Positions 22,206-34,255 of a stretch of 64,000 nt of DNA are shown here, piece by piece. The translations under genes were made by a program, and so were the position numbers. Each line of letters starts with the position of its first letter. Within the stretch, counting starts at the first letter, position 1. This DNA is from Theropithecus gelada (Eukaryota > Chordata > Mammalia > Primates > Cercopithecidae). The stretch lies in assembly GCF_003255815.1 (NCBI RefSeq), contig NC_037670.1, forward strand, positions 64,291,376 through 64,355,375. Reading direction: 5' to 3'. A model generated the notes under the pieces. It made no database searches. It had not been told where the DNA came from and saw only the letters and a list, made by a program, of their open reading frames with translations.

Positions 22206-22389
22206 ATAGACAAATCGAAAGTCAGGTAAATTACATGAACGGGTGCTGTGAGACTTCTTCGTCAAGTGATCCATTCAGAAACAGTGAACTCACATCAGTT
22301 CCACCTACTCCACCCCAAAGCATCTTTTTATCCAACTGAAGTCTTGTGGATATAGAATTCTAAAATTTTAGTCTGAGGTTTTGGGTTCA

Positions 22390-22510
22390 ATAAATGACAT
22401 CATGTCTAAAAGGTCTTGCACTCTTGTTAGCTGTGTGATGTGGAGCAGAGCACACAGACTCTCAGAGTATCAGTTTCTTTGTAGATATAATGTGTAGAGC
22501 TTAGCAGTAT
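22390..22510 (+). mobile_element. MIR SINE, diverged
   Basis: 'ctcttgttagctgtgtgatgtggagcag' is the MIR core ('actagctgtgtgacc…'), followed by 'gagtatcagtttctttgtag'. Confidence 0.65.
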
Positions 22511-24545
22511 TGGAAAGAAAAAATGAGATAATCGTATGAAAGCATTTTTTTCTGAACTTCGAAATGCTTTCATAGATGCACACGAGTGCCTTTTGGATTT
22601 CTTCATCAGGACACCACAAACACAGCTTGCTTGAACCTAAACTCATGACAAGCACCCTGTGACATTTGCTGTAACTACCTAACTACCTAATAGTGTTTAT
22701 AAACTCATGGCGCCGCTCATGAATACTTTTTTCATCTTCATGTCCCTCACAATTGCAAGAAACACTACCTATAGGATCTGCTGTCAGACTCAGAGTGGCA
22801 GCACCCTTCCCTCACCTCTGGGTTCTGTGTCAAGCCCGTAAGAAAAGCCTCTTTATTTTTTATCTCCTTGAGCCTAAATCTTTTTTTTTCTTTTTATTTT
22901 TTTACATCTGTAGCTTTAATACCAAACGTAGGGCTTATCACATGAGTATATGGACTTTTTAAATATCTATTTTTTGTTGCGTTTGATTATGTATCCACTT
23001 TATATTAAAACAAATGATGGGGGGCATTCACATAGGATAGAATAGAATGACTAGATGAGAACATTGCATCAAAGAAAGACAGAAGGGTACAAAGATCCAT
23101 ATAAAACACAGATAAGCATAATACAAATTTGATACGTACTTATCAGCAATTCAACCCTCTTTGCTAGCTGGACCTTAAGGTTCATTTCCCTCTTCCACTG
23201 TCATGTGTGAAGGGAGCAGACCTCCAGTTCCAGAGTGGGGAATCCTGGTAAATCTAGAACAATGTTGCTAATCTCATTCCTCTTTGTTGGTTATTGGATT
23301 ATGAAAAAGCACGTGATGCAGTTTGGCCAGAGACATGAGGACAAATCTCTAGGTAGGCTCCTCTCCTTCCCTTCAATGTGAGCACATCTCCTAGTGATGG
23401 AACCATCCTGCACCCATGAGATAAACTCCAATGACAAAAGCCAACATTCAGAGGAGGAAACAAGCAGCTGCAAAGAGTAGATCCTTGTAGAGTCACTGAA
23501 TTAATCAGCATCAGAGCCATCTTCTCTCTCTGCACTTCTTGTGTAAGGTAACACCTTCCCCTTAGTCTTTACTATAAGTGAAACAGTTTGTCAGCACACA
23601 TATTCCAAATGTTACATAAAATCAATACACACAACTGCATGTGATAATATCCTGAAATATTATTTAAAATTAGCAACAAATTTGGCTAAAGCAAAGATGG
23701 AAATATAATTGGAATTCAATGACTATAAAATCAAAACTATTTGTACAGTAAAAGAGCAGCTTCCTTGTGCTAAAATACATAAAGGAATGAACAAATAAGT
23801 TCTTTCTGTGAAGTCTTATGAAGGAGAGAGCAAGTTTTCTATGCTTACATTCCGTAATGTCCTTAAATGTGCATCAGAGATGCTATTCAGGAAAACCCCT
23901 GCCATAAGGGACCAGATGATATTATGTGTGGTACCTTAACTAACTAGTGACTTTGGATGGCTCCAAAGAAAATATTTAGCTACTTAAATTCTAGCAGATG
24001 GCATGGGCATGTAATATCTTATATGCAGTCCATGAATAAGAGCTTTTAGCATTTAATGGCAAATGGATACTACAATTTAAATCTAAATATTTTGGTTAGA
24101 ACATATATGCCATTCAGTTTCTCTGTGCTGACTTTAGAGCTTAGCACATAGTAAATGTTCAATATATAAGTTGAAATTTTAGTGAAGAGTCCATAAATGT
24201 ACTAGACATGCCTCTTTTTCATCCTTCAGAGCTCAATAAAAAATGTCACTTTTTGGCTGTAATCTTTTGAGTAGGTCAGTAGTCGAAAACCTCCAGGGGA
24301 CATTTCAAGAATCTATAGTTATTAGACTATCTCAGTTTGCTATTATTAATTGATTTGTCTTTATTAATCCTGCCACACTGCCTCCCTCCCAAAGATTGGA
24401 CATGTCAACAGGAGTCCTTCCAGAGCCTCCAGATGCCAGCCCGTTGCCTGGCTCTGATGATCAACAAATATGTGTTGAGAATTAGTAGTAAAGCACATGA
24501 GGAAACTTGTGAGGTTTAATTTGTTTTGTTTCATTTTAAAAATAA
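22511..24545. other. no recognised feature; faint MIR at ~24140
   Basis: Two kilobases of unique-looking AT-rich DNA. A short MIR/L2 3' phrase ('gcacatagtaaatgttcaat') lies at 24144-24170. The overlapping minus frames at 23291-23535 and the 69-aa frame at 22753-22962 show no domain. Confidence 0.45.
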
Positions 24546-24548
24546 TGG

Positions 24549-24953
24549 GTGCCATGGACTGAATTTTGTTACCCAAATATCCATAGGTTGAAGCCCTAAT
24601 CCCCAGTGTGATGGTATTTGGAGGTAGGACCTTCGGAAAGTGATTAGGTTCAGATGAAGCCAGGACAGTGGAGACTGCATGACAATATTAGTGCCCTTAT
24701 AAAAAGAAACACCAGCGAGCTTGCTTCCTCCTTTCCTCTTTACCCACATACACAAAAGAAAGGCCATGTGAGGACACAACAAGAAGGAGGTCATCTGCAA
24801 GCCAAGGAGAGAGACCTCAGCAGACACCAGATTGGCCAGCAACTTGATCTTAGACTTCCAGTCTCCAGAACTGTGAGAATTAAATTCCCATTGTTTAAGC
24901 CACCCAGTCAATGTGCAGTATTCTGTTACAGCAGCCAGGTGCCTAAGACAATA
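24549..24953 (+). mobile_element. MLT1-type MaLR LTR, near complete
   Basis: Begins 'ggactgaattttgttaccc' and passes through 'gaagccctaatccccagtgtg', 'gcccttataaaaag', 'ggccatgtgaggacacaac', 'acttccagtctccagaactg' and 'tgtttaagccacccagtc', ending 'gcctaagacaat'. This is the whole MLT1 LTR order. The 157-aa frame on the opposite strand (24531-25004) is purely antisense to it. Confidence 0.9.
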
Positions 24954-25254
24954 GGGATAGATGATAAGAATAATGAGTAAGAGTGGAGGTGAGGGTAGGG
25001 CCACAGAGACTGTAAAGAGCCCAATCCAAAATGTAACTACTTCCCAGCTTTCCCTGGGACTAAGCGTGGCTTACCACAAAGATCTGCAGAGACTGTAGTG
25101 AGGTAGGCCCTGGGCTCTAAGTAGATGTATTCTTTGCATAAAATAGAAAATAATCTCAATATGACCCAAGTCGATACTCAGGATATTAGTTTTATTTCCA
25201 GTTTGAAGATCTAATTAGAGACAACGGCTCATTATAACTTCCACTTTGGCACCC

Positions 25255-25450
25255 ATGTTTCATGTTAACATCAGTTATAGCAGTAACAACTATCACAGTT
25301 TGCATGTGTGCCCCACACAGATCCTTTACACTCCTGTGTCTCATTACCACACTTTAAAGCAAATGGCACAACAATCATTTTCAGATGAAGAAACGCAGGT
25401 CAAGAATCCAAGGTGCATTCAAAGTATTAATCTAGATGAATTTGACTCTA
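25255..25450 (-). mobile_element. possible MIR, very diverged
   Basis: 'acaactatcacagtttgcatgtgtgccccacacagatcctttacac' and 'tttcagatgaagaaacgcagg' resemble antisense MIR. A 91-aa plus frame runs across it and is not evidence of a gene. Confidence 0.4.
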
Positions 25451-25559
25451 AAACATATATTCATCTACTATCACTCATTCTTGAAGACATCTCTATCCAG
25501 TTTTCAAGTAAACAGTTTTAAATGCCTATTGTTTTAAAATAAAGCATTTCTATTTTTAT

Positions 25560-26330
25560 TGCTGTTATAGTTCCTGCTATTACCATGCTAAGACTGTTTC
25601 ATTAGCAGAATAATTTTAGGCTTTACCAAGTTTAGCTGCCTCCGCAGTATCTGTGCCTCTCCTTTTGATGCATTGTTGACTCTAGTGCCAACATATCCTC
25701 ACACGAGCCAGTCTGACCTGCAAGCAACTTGCTCATCTCGGTCCACATTCATATCCAGGCTGCAGCATTTGTTCAAATGGACCTAAAAATACAAAGGGCA
25801 GACCTTTCAGTGTTCTCCTAGGAGAAAATTGTCAGTTGCTTAAGGACTTCAGTCATCAGGTCAAAAAGTTTGTGCTTTCTTTCTATCTATTAAAAAGGAA
25901 AAGAGAGAGAAAAAAAAAAACAAAAAGCAAATTCTGCTGAGATGTACAATCAACGCCCCAAGCATCACCGTTTATAAGGTGATTGCAGCTGTGTGGTGTT
26001 CTGCAATTTGAAGTTGAGAAAGGGATAATAGCTGCAATTAGGTGGACTCTCTCATACTGATTTTAACAAAAACATCTCAGGGATAGCTATACATTTTCTG
26101 TTTAATAACTGTAACTATTCCGGTGAAATCGTGTGCTCGCTGGGGAACAATTGAATACACAGACAATGCTCGTTAGATGAATTTAACACTCACCTTAATT
26201 GGGGAATCTAGTATTTCATTACTTCCAAAACGGTACTAATTTCCCAATATGTATAATTGGGATACACAAATATTGCTCTTTTTATCACCGCTATGTAACA
26301 TTTGTGAAGCTTAGACTCTTGGAAATTCTG
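25560..26330. promoter_or_regulatory. candidate conserved non-coding element
   Basis: Non-repetitive by eye. 25951-26300 keeps about eight CpGs in an AT-rich, CpG-poor setting and is dense in homeodomain-like cores (gcaattaggtgg, ccttaattggg, aacaattga). There is also an E-box CAGCTG at 25986-25991. No open frame crosses it. These are features of developmental enhancers in gene deserts, but conservation cannot be seen from one sequence, so this is only a candidate. Confidence 0.3.
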
Positions 26331-26339
26331 TGAAAATAT

Positions 26340-26690
26340 AGGATTAAAATAATACTAATAATTCCTTAAATTGTAATGAAAATAAAATCCTTATGTAAAG
26401 TGTTTTATAAAATCAAGCATTTCTACATACTTTTCCCCAATTGTATATCATAGTATCCGTTTGTGACATAAATATGGCAGTTATATTGTCACTACTTTAT
26501 AATGAGAAAACAAAATTACAATCTTGGGTTAAAAAAATAAAATGCAGGAAAAGCAAATGTTCAAGGTTCTTTCCAGTACCACTCTTTAAACTCTGAGATG
26601 CAGAGAGCCAGGGAGAAGTTGCCAGGACTCCTGCTTCTGAAGCACTAGATATATTCCTGTCTCTCTCTGAACCTTAGGTTTCTTTTATTT
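26340..26690. other. no recognised feature
   Basis: AT-rich unique-looking sequence before an Alu. Nothing could be assigned. Confidence 0.45.
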
Positions 26691-26699
26691 AAACTTAGA

Positions 26700-27000
26700 G
26701 GTCGGGCACAGTGCCTCATGACTGTAATCCCAGCACTTTGGGAGGCCAAGGTGGGCGGATCACTTGAGCTCAGGAGTGCAAGACCAGCCTGACCAACATG
26801 GTGAAATCCTGTCTCTACTAAAAATACAAAAAAAAAATTAGCTAGGTGTGGTGGCACACACCTTTAATCCCAGCCACTAGGGAGGCTGAGGCAGGAGAAT
26901 CACTTGAACCTGGGAGGTGGAGGTTGTAGTGACCCAAGATTGTGCCACTGCACTCCAACCTAGGCAGCAGAGCAAGACACCATCTCGAAAAAAATTTTTA
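26700..27000 (+). mobile_element. AluS, full length with target duplication
   Basis: Starts 'ggtcgggcacagtgcctcatg' and ends at 'ccatctcgaaaaaaattttt'. Direct repeats 'aaacttaga' lie at 26691-26699 and about 27002-27010. CpG sites are mostly decayed. Confidence 0.93.
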
Positions 27001-27184
27001 AAAACTTAGAAAAATGACTTTGGCTTATAGATTTCTTGTGAAAATTAAATGACATAATCTGTTTGATTCTCTGGCAGAGAATTGTTGCATAATACAGTCT
27101 GCAGATGGCAGCTAGCACTAGCAACAACAGTGGAGGAATCTGTCTCAACAGATCAGATCATGGTGAAATGAAAATTTTCTGAAT

Positions 27185-27605
27185 ATAAGGTATTTGTTTC
27201 CTTTTGTTGCTGTAACAAATTATCAAAAACTCCATGGCTTAACACAATACAAATTTAGTCTCTATTTCACAGGACTAAAATGAAGTTGCTGTAGGGCTAT
27301 GTTCCTTTTGGAAACTCTGGGAGATAATCCATATCCTGTCTTTTCCCACTTCTAGAGGCTACCTGTCTTCCTTAGCTCATGGCACCTTCTTCCATCTTCA
27401 AAGAAAGCAGCACGGTATCTTAGAATTTCCCAATCTCTGCTGTCCTCTTTCATTTATAAAGACCCTTTGCCCACCCAGATATCCCAGGAAAATCTCCTCA
27501 TCTCAGTATCCTTAAAATAACCATCTGCAAAGTTCCTTTTACTTTGTAAGTGAACGTATTCATAGGTTCCAGAGATTAGGACATGGACATTTTTAATGGG
27601 GCCAT
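27185..27605 (-). mobile_element. MLT1-type MaLR LTR
   Basis: Antisense order: 'tgttgctgtaacaaattatc', 'ctccatggcttaacacaata', 'catttataaagaccctttgcccac', then 'ataggttccagagattaggacatggac'. This is the reverse of the MLT1 layout, moderately diverged. Confidence 0.75.
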
Positions 27606-28185
27606 TATTCTGTGTAACAAGTAAAAACTAGCACTAAATTTACTGGTATACAACCCTTGCCTATTATTAGAAAGAGATATCTCTGTGAAGACTTCGTATT
27701 GTTTGGATTTGGGTTGCTGCTTGTGTAAACAGGAGAATACAAAGTAATGAGAGCACACTTTGAGCTGGGGTCAACAGGATTTAGTTAAAAGACACCCAAG
27801 GCCCAACTATGTCTTTTGTTCAACATGTGCATAAACCTTTTGGACATAGCAATAGAAAACTATCATCTAAGTGTTTATTATGTGAGGCTTAAAAAGAGAG
27901 TAAATCCCTGCTCATATGTGGATTGGAAAGTCCTTCAAAGGCTTAAGTAATAGGCTTAGTGGAGTAGAACAGAATTCAGCATGAATGAATATAAAATCCT
28001 ACACCTGGGTCCAAAAATAGCGATGGTATAATTGAAGAATGAGGGAGATAATACTTATGCAACAATGGTGTCTAAATACAGCATTCTGGCACACATACAA
28101 AAAAATCATACACCTTAGGGTGTTCTTTTTGTTTTAAGAAGCTCAGTGTGACTAAGAATAGGAAAGAAGCAATCAGGTATGTAAC
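27606..28185. other. no recognised feature
   Basis: Unassigned sequence. 27880-28050 ('ctgctcatatgtggattgg…') hints at an old LINE or ERV piece but cannot be supported. Confidence 0.35.
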
Positions 28186-28189
28186 TTTC

Positions 28190-28395
28190 CTAATTGTTTT
28201 TACACACTTATTTTATTTAATTCTCACAGTAACTCTATGTGTGAAGCTTTGTTCTCTCTATTTTACGGATAATAAATTTGAGATTCATGAAAATAGAGTA
28301 AATTGACATATCCCATATTTTTCTGTCGCTAAACATAATTTGAACCCAGATCATTCTGACGTGAGATCCTTTGATTTTCCAAATACATTTGCTCT
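28190..28395 (-). mobile_element. MIR SINE
   Basis: 'tttatttaattctcacagtaactc', 'ctattttacggataataaatttgag' and 'aatttgaacccagatcattctgac' are antisense MIR in the right order. Confidence 0.7.
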
Positions 28396-28569
28396 GAGCA
28401 GCGACTGCTATATCTAGTTAAAATTCATACTACTGAAATAGAAGTATTAAAGTTTGAAAGAGATGTATTCAATTATAGGTAAGAGAGCCACTGCCTGGCA
28501 ACTCAGTAAAGAAAGTTCTAGATCATAGCTTTCCAGGAGAGTTACCATGTGGATGAAAATATTGTTTAT

Positions 28570-28700
28570 CATTGCTGTTCAATAAAATACCCACTGGCCC
28601 CATGTAGCTATTAGGCAATTGAAATGTATCTACAGTGTTGGAAAATACAGTTCCAGAGAGAAACATTAGGTTGAAGTAGATATAAAGTTGGTTGTGAAGA
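28570..28700. mobile_element. possible hAT-type DNA transposon fragment
   Basis: 'gctgttcaataaaatacccactggccccatgtagctatt' resembles the termini of a Charlie-group element in which 'actagccacatgtggctatt' is characteristic. Short and diverged. Confidence 0.35.
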
Positions 28701-29139
28701 TCGCATTCATCTCTAATATTCTCTAGTTCTATAAATTCAGGCAGCTTGAGGGTGACGGTTATTGGCAAAGGTACTGACTATGGTGCCTTTAACCACAAGG
28801 AGAGAAAAAGCAAAACTGGAGTACATTTTTTATTATGGCAATGGATCTATTCCTGTCTCTGAGTCAAAACAAAGCAGCAGAAATAGATGATAGGTCTGGA
28901 AAGTGTAGCTTGTGAGCTGACAGGTATCTCTTAAGTTTTTTCTGGTTAATCTCTCACATCCATTTTTCAGGTGGGAAGAATTCATCTACGGTTTAATTGT
29001 GAAACTAAATTGACCCCAGACCATTCTAAATCCAAGACAGTTGGAACTATCTATCCAATGATAGTTTCGTTGGATACAAGTATACCTAACACATACATAA
29101 TTTCTATTTCTGTCATTGAAATATAATGTAAAACTAGGT
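28701..29139. other. no recognised feature
   Basis: Unassigned sequence between a possible DNA-transposon piece and HAL1. I see no gene, RNA or clear repeat. Confidence 0.4.
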
Positions 29140-30730
29140 ATTTCTAGATTTGGCTAAGATGCAACAAGCACACTCTATCCTACATCTCTCACTAATTACA
29201 ATTAGAAACTGTGGACAAAATCAATGTAGCAACTATGGGAAAATGCTGAAATACAAAGAAAAGAAGTAAGACCTCAGGATTCCAGGAACAAATGCAGTAA
29301 TTTCCCTGGATGTTTTTGTTTATTCATGTGTTTGTTGCTGGCTTGTTTGCTTGGTTGTTTTGTGCCCATTTGCTATATGTATATCCCAACCTGGATGCTA
29401 GAAGAATTTACAACTCAGAACTTCCAAAAAATACACAGAACAAAAACTCCCCAGAAAAACTTCATTTTTGCCAGAGGCTCTAGCAGAGTGTGGCCCTACA
29501 GGATGGAACCCTGTAGATTATACCTACTATATACCGGTTGAATGACATGCAAGAAGTGCTGTTTCTCCCCGCTGACTCAGTAGTTAAGAACAATTAGAGA
29601 CCTCTCAGCTCTCCTCACCTTGCATTTAGCAAAGATAAGCAGAGGGGTGACCTACCCTCTCCACTCATACTGTGAGTGGGGCCAAATACTTACTATTACC
29701 CCTGCCCTGCATTAGACAAAATCCAGCACATAAAGAGTAAAAGGAGAAAAGAAGAGAAAGCCAGAGAAAGTGGTTCTGTAAGTGTGTACGTGAAGTCCTT
29801 CCTGAACACTCTGTATTTCTCATACTGAAAGCTTAAGGCACTGAGCTGCAACATGGAATAGTCCAGGTTTCAGACTTGTCACTGGTCTGCATATCAACAG
29901 GAACAGCAGAATAACACTGCAAGACTTTGAAAACTAATTTCTCATTTAAGTCATAGACCACAAAATGTCCTCAGTCAACATGGATTGAATGCTTGATAAA
30001 ACAAAATATTTTAACAGAAACTAGTTTTATAACAAAATGTAATGTCCCCTCCCAAAAAAATCCTAAAGTGCACAGTATATCAAGAATGTGTTAAATCTCA
30101 ACTTTAGTAAGAAACATGCCCACATCATGACACTGATGTGAGAATTATCTGATAAGTACTTCAAAGCACCTTTCACACAAATGTTCTAACAAGTAATCAT
30201 GAACACTCTTAAAACATATTGAAACATAAAGCTCATAGTAAATACAAGAGATAACTGAAAATGTTAAAACTAAAAAAAATAGTAATAGAATGCAAGAAAT
30301 CAATGAATTGGCTAACTAGGTGATTAGAGATGACAAAGGAAAGCATAAGAGAAAGCAGATCAATAGAAATAATCCAATCTAAACAAAAGAGATGAAAAAT
30401 ACATTAACAGAGTCTCAGGGATCTGCTGGGCAATAACATAAAAGGTCTAACAATCATGCCATCAAAGTTTTAGAAGAAAAGGATTAGTGCCATGCTGAAA
30501 ATAAATCAAATGAATAACAGTTGGAACCCCCAAATTTGGCAAAAGACATAAACCTACAAATTCAAAAAGTTGAGTCATTCTCAAACAAGATGAAACCGAA
30601 GAAATTCATGCCCAGACACACCATAATCAAATTTCTTAAAACGAAATACAAAGAAAATATATCAAATATCAACCTGGAGACATTGGGCTCTCATGAAGGA
30701 AGAACCTGAATTTAAAATGAAGCCATTTGA
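29140..30730 (+). mobile_element. HAL1 / old L1 ORF1-type LINE
   Basis: The 3' part reads like the ORF1 region of HAL1 (half-L1): 'caaatttggcaaaagacataaacctacaaattcaaaaag', 'gacacaccataatcaaatttct' and 'aacataaaaggtctaacaatcatg'. The A-rich sequence before it fits the coiled-coil part. No long frame survives. The longest piece is 62 aa (30521-30709). Confidence 0.65.
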
Positions 30731-30838
30731 AAACTAAACAAAAATTTAGAGTGAAGGCCTTCCTAAGCATCTTGATTCATGGGTGCCTGAAGCCATTACT
30801 GCTGGACTTTAAAGTATTCTGGGTCATTAAGTTTGTGA

Positions 30839-30874
<36 letters not shown>
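30839..30874. repeat. (TC)n microsatellite
   Basis: Pyrimidine tract of CT dinucleotides with one extra T. It codes for the poly-RE run in an antisense frame that is otherwise meaningless. Confidence 0.95.
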
Positions 30875-30989
30875 AAGTTTGTGTTAGCTTTCTTTAACTT
30901 TCCTCCAAATGTGCTGACTCTAAACTTGTGATCGCCAAGACACTTTGCCCATTTTAGTCCCAAACATTGGTAATATAATTCTTTTTCTT

Positions 30990-31200
30990 TATGGTTGAAA
31001 CCATGCACATTGGCTTAGTCCAGGTTTTCTTGTGAGCATACTAACATCTCTTCATTCATAATTTCATTTAATCCTCTCAGCAGCCCTTTGAGCTACTTTC
31101 TGCGTATTGCAAGTGACCCACTCAAGGCTCATATAATTTTTCAGTATTATACAATTATTATGTGAATCCCATTTTTTCATCCCAATGTGTGTCTTTTACT
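30990..31200 (-). mobile_element. MIR SINE, diverged
   Basis: 'cataatttcatttaatcctctcagcagccctttgagctac' and 'gtgacccactcaaggctcatat', then 'tgtgaatcccat', match antisense MIR. Confidence 0.65.
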
Positions 31201-31239
31201 TGCTTCATACTTATTCAGGATGACTTCATACACTCATCA

Positions 31240-32560
31240 CAGTAAAAATTCATGATATATTACTCATTCTTGAACTCTCTGCTTGATTTTTCTGCTAAGG
31301 TTGTGTTTTTCCAGAACCACATGAAGAGATAAGAATGTGCATGGAAGCTGTCCCAGGAGACAAATGTCAGGAAATGTGGAGGTGAAAAAATAATTAGAAG
31401 GAAGCCCACGAAAGATGCAAATTTGATCTATGGACAACTGGGTTTTAACATACTGGGAGACTCTGGGAGTCATTCCAACCCATGGGTCATCCTTTCAAGT
31501 CAAAATTTACCCTTCAATACTCACACTGCAATAATAGATGAAATTCCTGTATGCTTTCCTTCTTTACATTGAGCATGACAGATCCTGAGATTTCTCAGTA
31601 GAGGGTTCTGCAAGGGACACTGCAGGATCAGGGAGCTCTCCTGCTGTTGGCAGTGCCATATGGCTACTCGGAAGTGTAGGTGTGAAGACAGTGATGGGGC
31701 TCTGCTCTGACCACATGTGCAGAATGTATGGCCTGTCAGTGACCTTATAGATCCAGCCCAGCCAGCTGATCACCTTCCTGTGGCTCCCTCAACATGGACA
31801 CAGCACTTCAGGCCTCCTGCCCACTAGGGCACCCCATGTCCTCTGCACACCACCACATACCTGGCCTGTGCCCTATGATGCTGCTTCCTGCTTGCTAACT
31901 GACTGTGGATTAACTCTGGCTGAGGGAATCTGAGATGTTTGCCTATCATTGGGCTGCAACTGCACCTTCTCTAGTGAGGTCAGAATCTCTGCTTTGGGGA
32001 AGGGGCTATCTCCAAGTTTATTTATCCTCTTTACTCTTCCACTTTCCCAGTACGTTATAGAGTGTCCTTATCTCTTGCAATTTCTCTTTGGTCAGATTTG
32101 AATGAGTGAACTTCCATTGTTCCACAGTGTGCTTTTGTGGCTTGATTGGAATCAGACCAATCTAACAGAGAGATATGTGGTCAGCCCTTTGGCTGAGGGC
32201 TGCTCCTGAGATGTGGAACTGGGTAGTCCCAAGAACTTCTGGCCTGGCCTGCATTCAAGTTGAGTGTTTAGAGGTTTCCCATTGGGAGTCATTGCATGGA
32301 GTCATGATTGCTGGGGTATAAGGAGGCATTATGACAGAGGTCTTCCCAGTTCAGCTCTTAGCACTGGGTCTTTATCCATGGCTAAAGGTGGTTCATTGTG
32401 TGCTTGGTAAAGACAGTGGTGGAGGTCAGAATGACAAGGAAGGTGAAGCGTCAAGAAAACCATTCTAAGTAGTCTCTTAATCACTGTCTTCTTCACCTGC
32501 CTTCAGGGTCCAGATAAGGAGCAGACACACCAGGGCTTCTGGTGCTCATATATCTGGAGG
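31240..32560. other. unassigned, GC-richer segment
   Basis: 31560-32480 is visibly richer in G and C than its surroundings. It has a 69-aa minus frame (31564-31773) with several Pro/Thr residues, but I recognise no domain, intron structure or repeat family. It may be an old ERV or processed pseudogene too diverged to name. Confidence 0.35.
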
Positions 32561-32594
32561 AGAGTTGAAAAGGGAAAAGCATGTCCTCTAGACA

Positions 32595-32745
32595 TGGATC
32601 TGGGTTTTAATTTTGGCAGAACCATTTATGAATTTTATGATGTGAGCTATTCTTAGATTATTTTCCTCATCTGCTCAATGTGGATAAGTTGCCCTACTTC
32701 ACAAGATTAAATTAAATCACACAAAGAGCTATGCATGTTCACACA
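32595..32745 (+). mobile_element. MIR SINE
   Basis: 'atggatctgggttttaattttggcag', 'ttattttcctcatctgctcaatgtgg' and 'cacaagattaaattaaatcac' follow MIR from head to core. Confidence 0.75.
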
Positions 32746-32749
32746 CTGA

Positions 32750-33535
32750 AGAGTTGGTTCTCCACACCCAGCATGTTTTCAAATGCTCCTGTTCTATTCA
32801 TGGCTAATGTACAAAGATGTATATGAATCAGAGACTGCTGCAAACATAGAGTGCTAAAGTTAGACAGAGAGTAATGAGACCAAATCCACTTCCAGAGTGA
32901 ACTGGTAGAGGCCCCGACATGCTCAGAATGACTTCTGTGGAAGATGATTGAAGTGGCAGAAGCTACAGTGAAGGGAACTATTTAGAATCCAGAAATAACA
33001 ATTACCAATTGCATGCTGCTTAAAATGGTCAAGCACACTCTGCAAACTTTCTGCAATTGGTTGTAAAAATTGTTAACCAGAAGTGGATATCCCAGAGCCA
33101 TGAATTAAGTTCTAGTTGAGGGTGGATGAGCAGATTCCAGAAAAAAAAAAAAGGATCAAATGAGGATAAGTTTCGTCTTTTTGTCACTGTGGTTATTACT
33201 AATCCCATAAGAAGTTGGGGCTAGAACAAGAATGTCGCGGTGGAACATGTGTAGTGGCCTGGAGCTCTGCCTAAGTTAACTGGTAAGCAAAGCACATAGA
33301 GTTCTACTTGATTTCAGTCAAGAGTGAAAATCCTTTTACCCTTTTTATAAAGATGCACGTTAGAGAACCTTCCAGTCTAGCGCTGCTCTTCACAGATGTA
33401 TTCTGAATGACTGGATCATTCCAGACACATAGGGTCAAGATCTTAATACCAGAAAGTAAAAACAAAGAAAATAGCCTTTTCTTTCACAGTGTTCTATTAA
33501 AGAAGCTTACTTATATTTGATATCATTATGCCTTC
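32750..33535. other. no recognised feature
   Basis: Unassigned sequence with a 12-base A run near 33142. No coding or RNA signal seen. Confidence 0.4.
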
Positions 33536-33539
33536 ATAT

Positions 33540-33765
33540 CGAAATGAGTGTGATTTATCAAGACTGTGTAGTTTGCATTCAGCAAGTACTTACTGCATAC
33601 TTGTTCTGTGCTATGCACAGTATGAGGTCCCAGAGATGCAAAAGTGAACGAGACTCGTTGTCTGACCTGAAATTAATCTACCTGAAGAAAAAGATAAAGT
33701 AATAACAGTAGCAACATGGTACACAGCAGGCATTAAGATAGTTCACAAAGTATCAATAAGAGAAC
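33540..33765 (+). mobile_element. ancient mammalian repeat, 5' portion
   Basis: 'cagcaagtacttactgcatac', 'tgtgctatgcacagtatgaggtcccagagatgcaaaagtgaacgagac' and 'tctgacctgaaattaatctacctg' follow the head of the same unnamed old repeat seen at 18020-20390. The 61-aa frame at 33517-33702 is inside it. Confidence 0.5.
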
Positions 33766-33879
33766 ATAAAGACATAGAAGACTCTTCAGAGAAGCTGTCA
33801 CAAATGTGATCTACATTTACAGAGCAGAAATAATTTCAGGTAGACATTTCAAAACTCTTGAATTTCTGCTCTTCAGCAT

Positions 33880-34255
33880 TGTGATGGTTAATTGTATGCA
33901 TCAACTTGGAGGGTGTTTGGGATAAAATTCACATTTAAATTGGTAGACATTGAGTAAGTAGGTTGCCTTCCATAAGGTGAGTGGGTCTCCTCCAGTCAGT
34001 TGAAGGCATGAATAGAACAAAAGACTGATCCCTTGAACCAGAGGGAATCTTCAGCAGATGGCCTTGGGACTTCATCTGCACAAGCAGCTCCCCTGGGTCT
34101 CCAGCCTGCCAGCCACACTGCAGACTTGGACTTGCCAGCCTCTGTAATCACATAAGTCAATTATTTATAATAAATCTCTTTATAATCCTGAGTGTGTGTG
34201 TGTGTGTGTGTGTACACATACACATCTTATTGGTTCTGTTTGTCTGGCACAAGTG
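33880..34255 (+). mobile_element. LTR-like interspersed repeat, third copy
   Basis: Starts 'tgatggttaattgtatgcatcaacttgg', carries 'gaaggcatgaatagaacaaaag' and an AATAAA signal ('tataataaatctcttt'), and ends with 'ttattggttctgtttgtctgg'. It lacks a ~20-bp block after 'caacttgg' and an internal stretch compared with the copy at 15345. Confidence 0.8.
34192..34224. repeat. (TG)n microsatellite
   Basis: GT dinucleotide tract followed by acacatacac, at the usual position inside the LTR-like repeat. Confidence 0.95.

Noticed and set aside
24531..25004. 157-aa minus-strand open frame
   Set aside because: It lies antisense to an MLT1 LTR and has no independent coding signal.
30796..31008. Frame with an RERERERER stretch, reminiscent of an arginine-rich protein
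   Set aside because: The run is the antisense translation of a (TC)n microsatellite.
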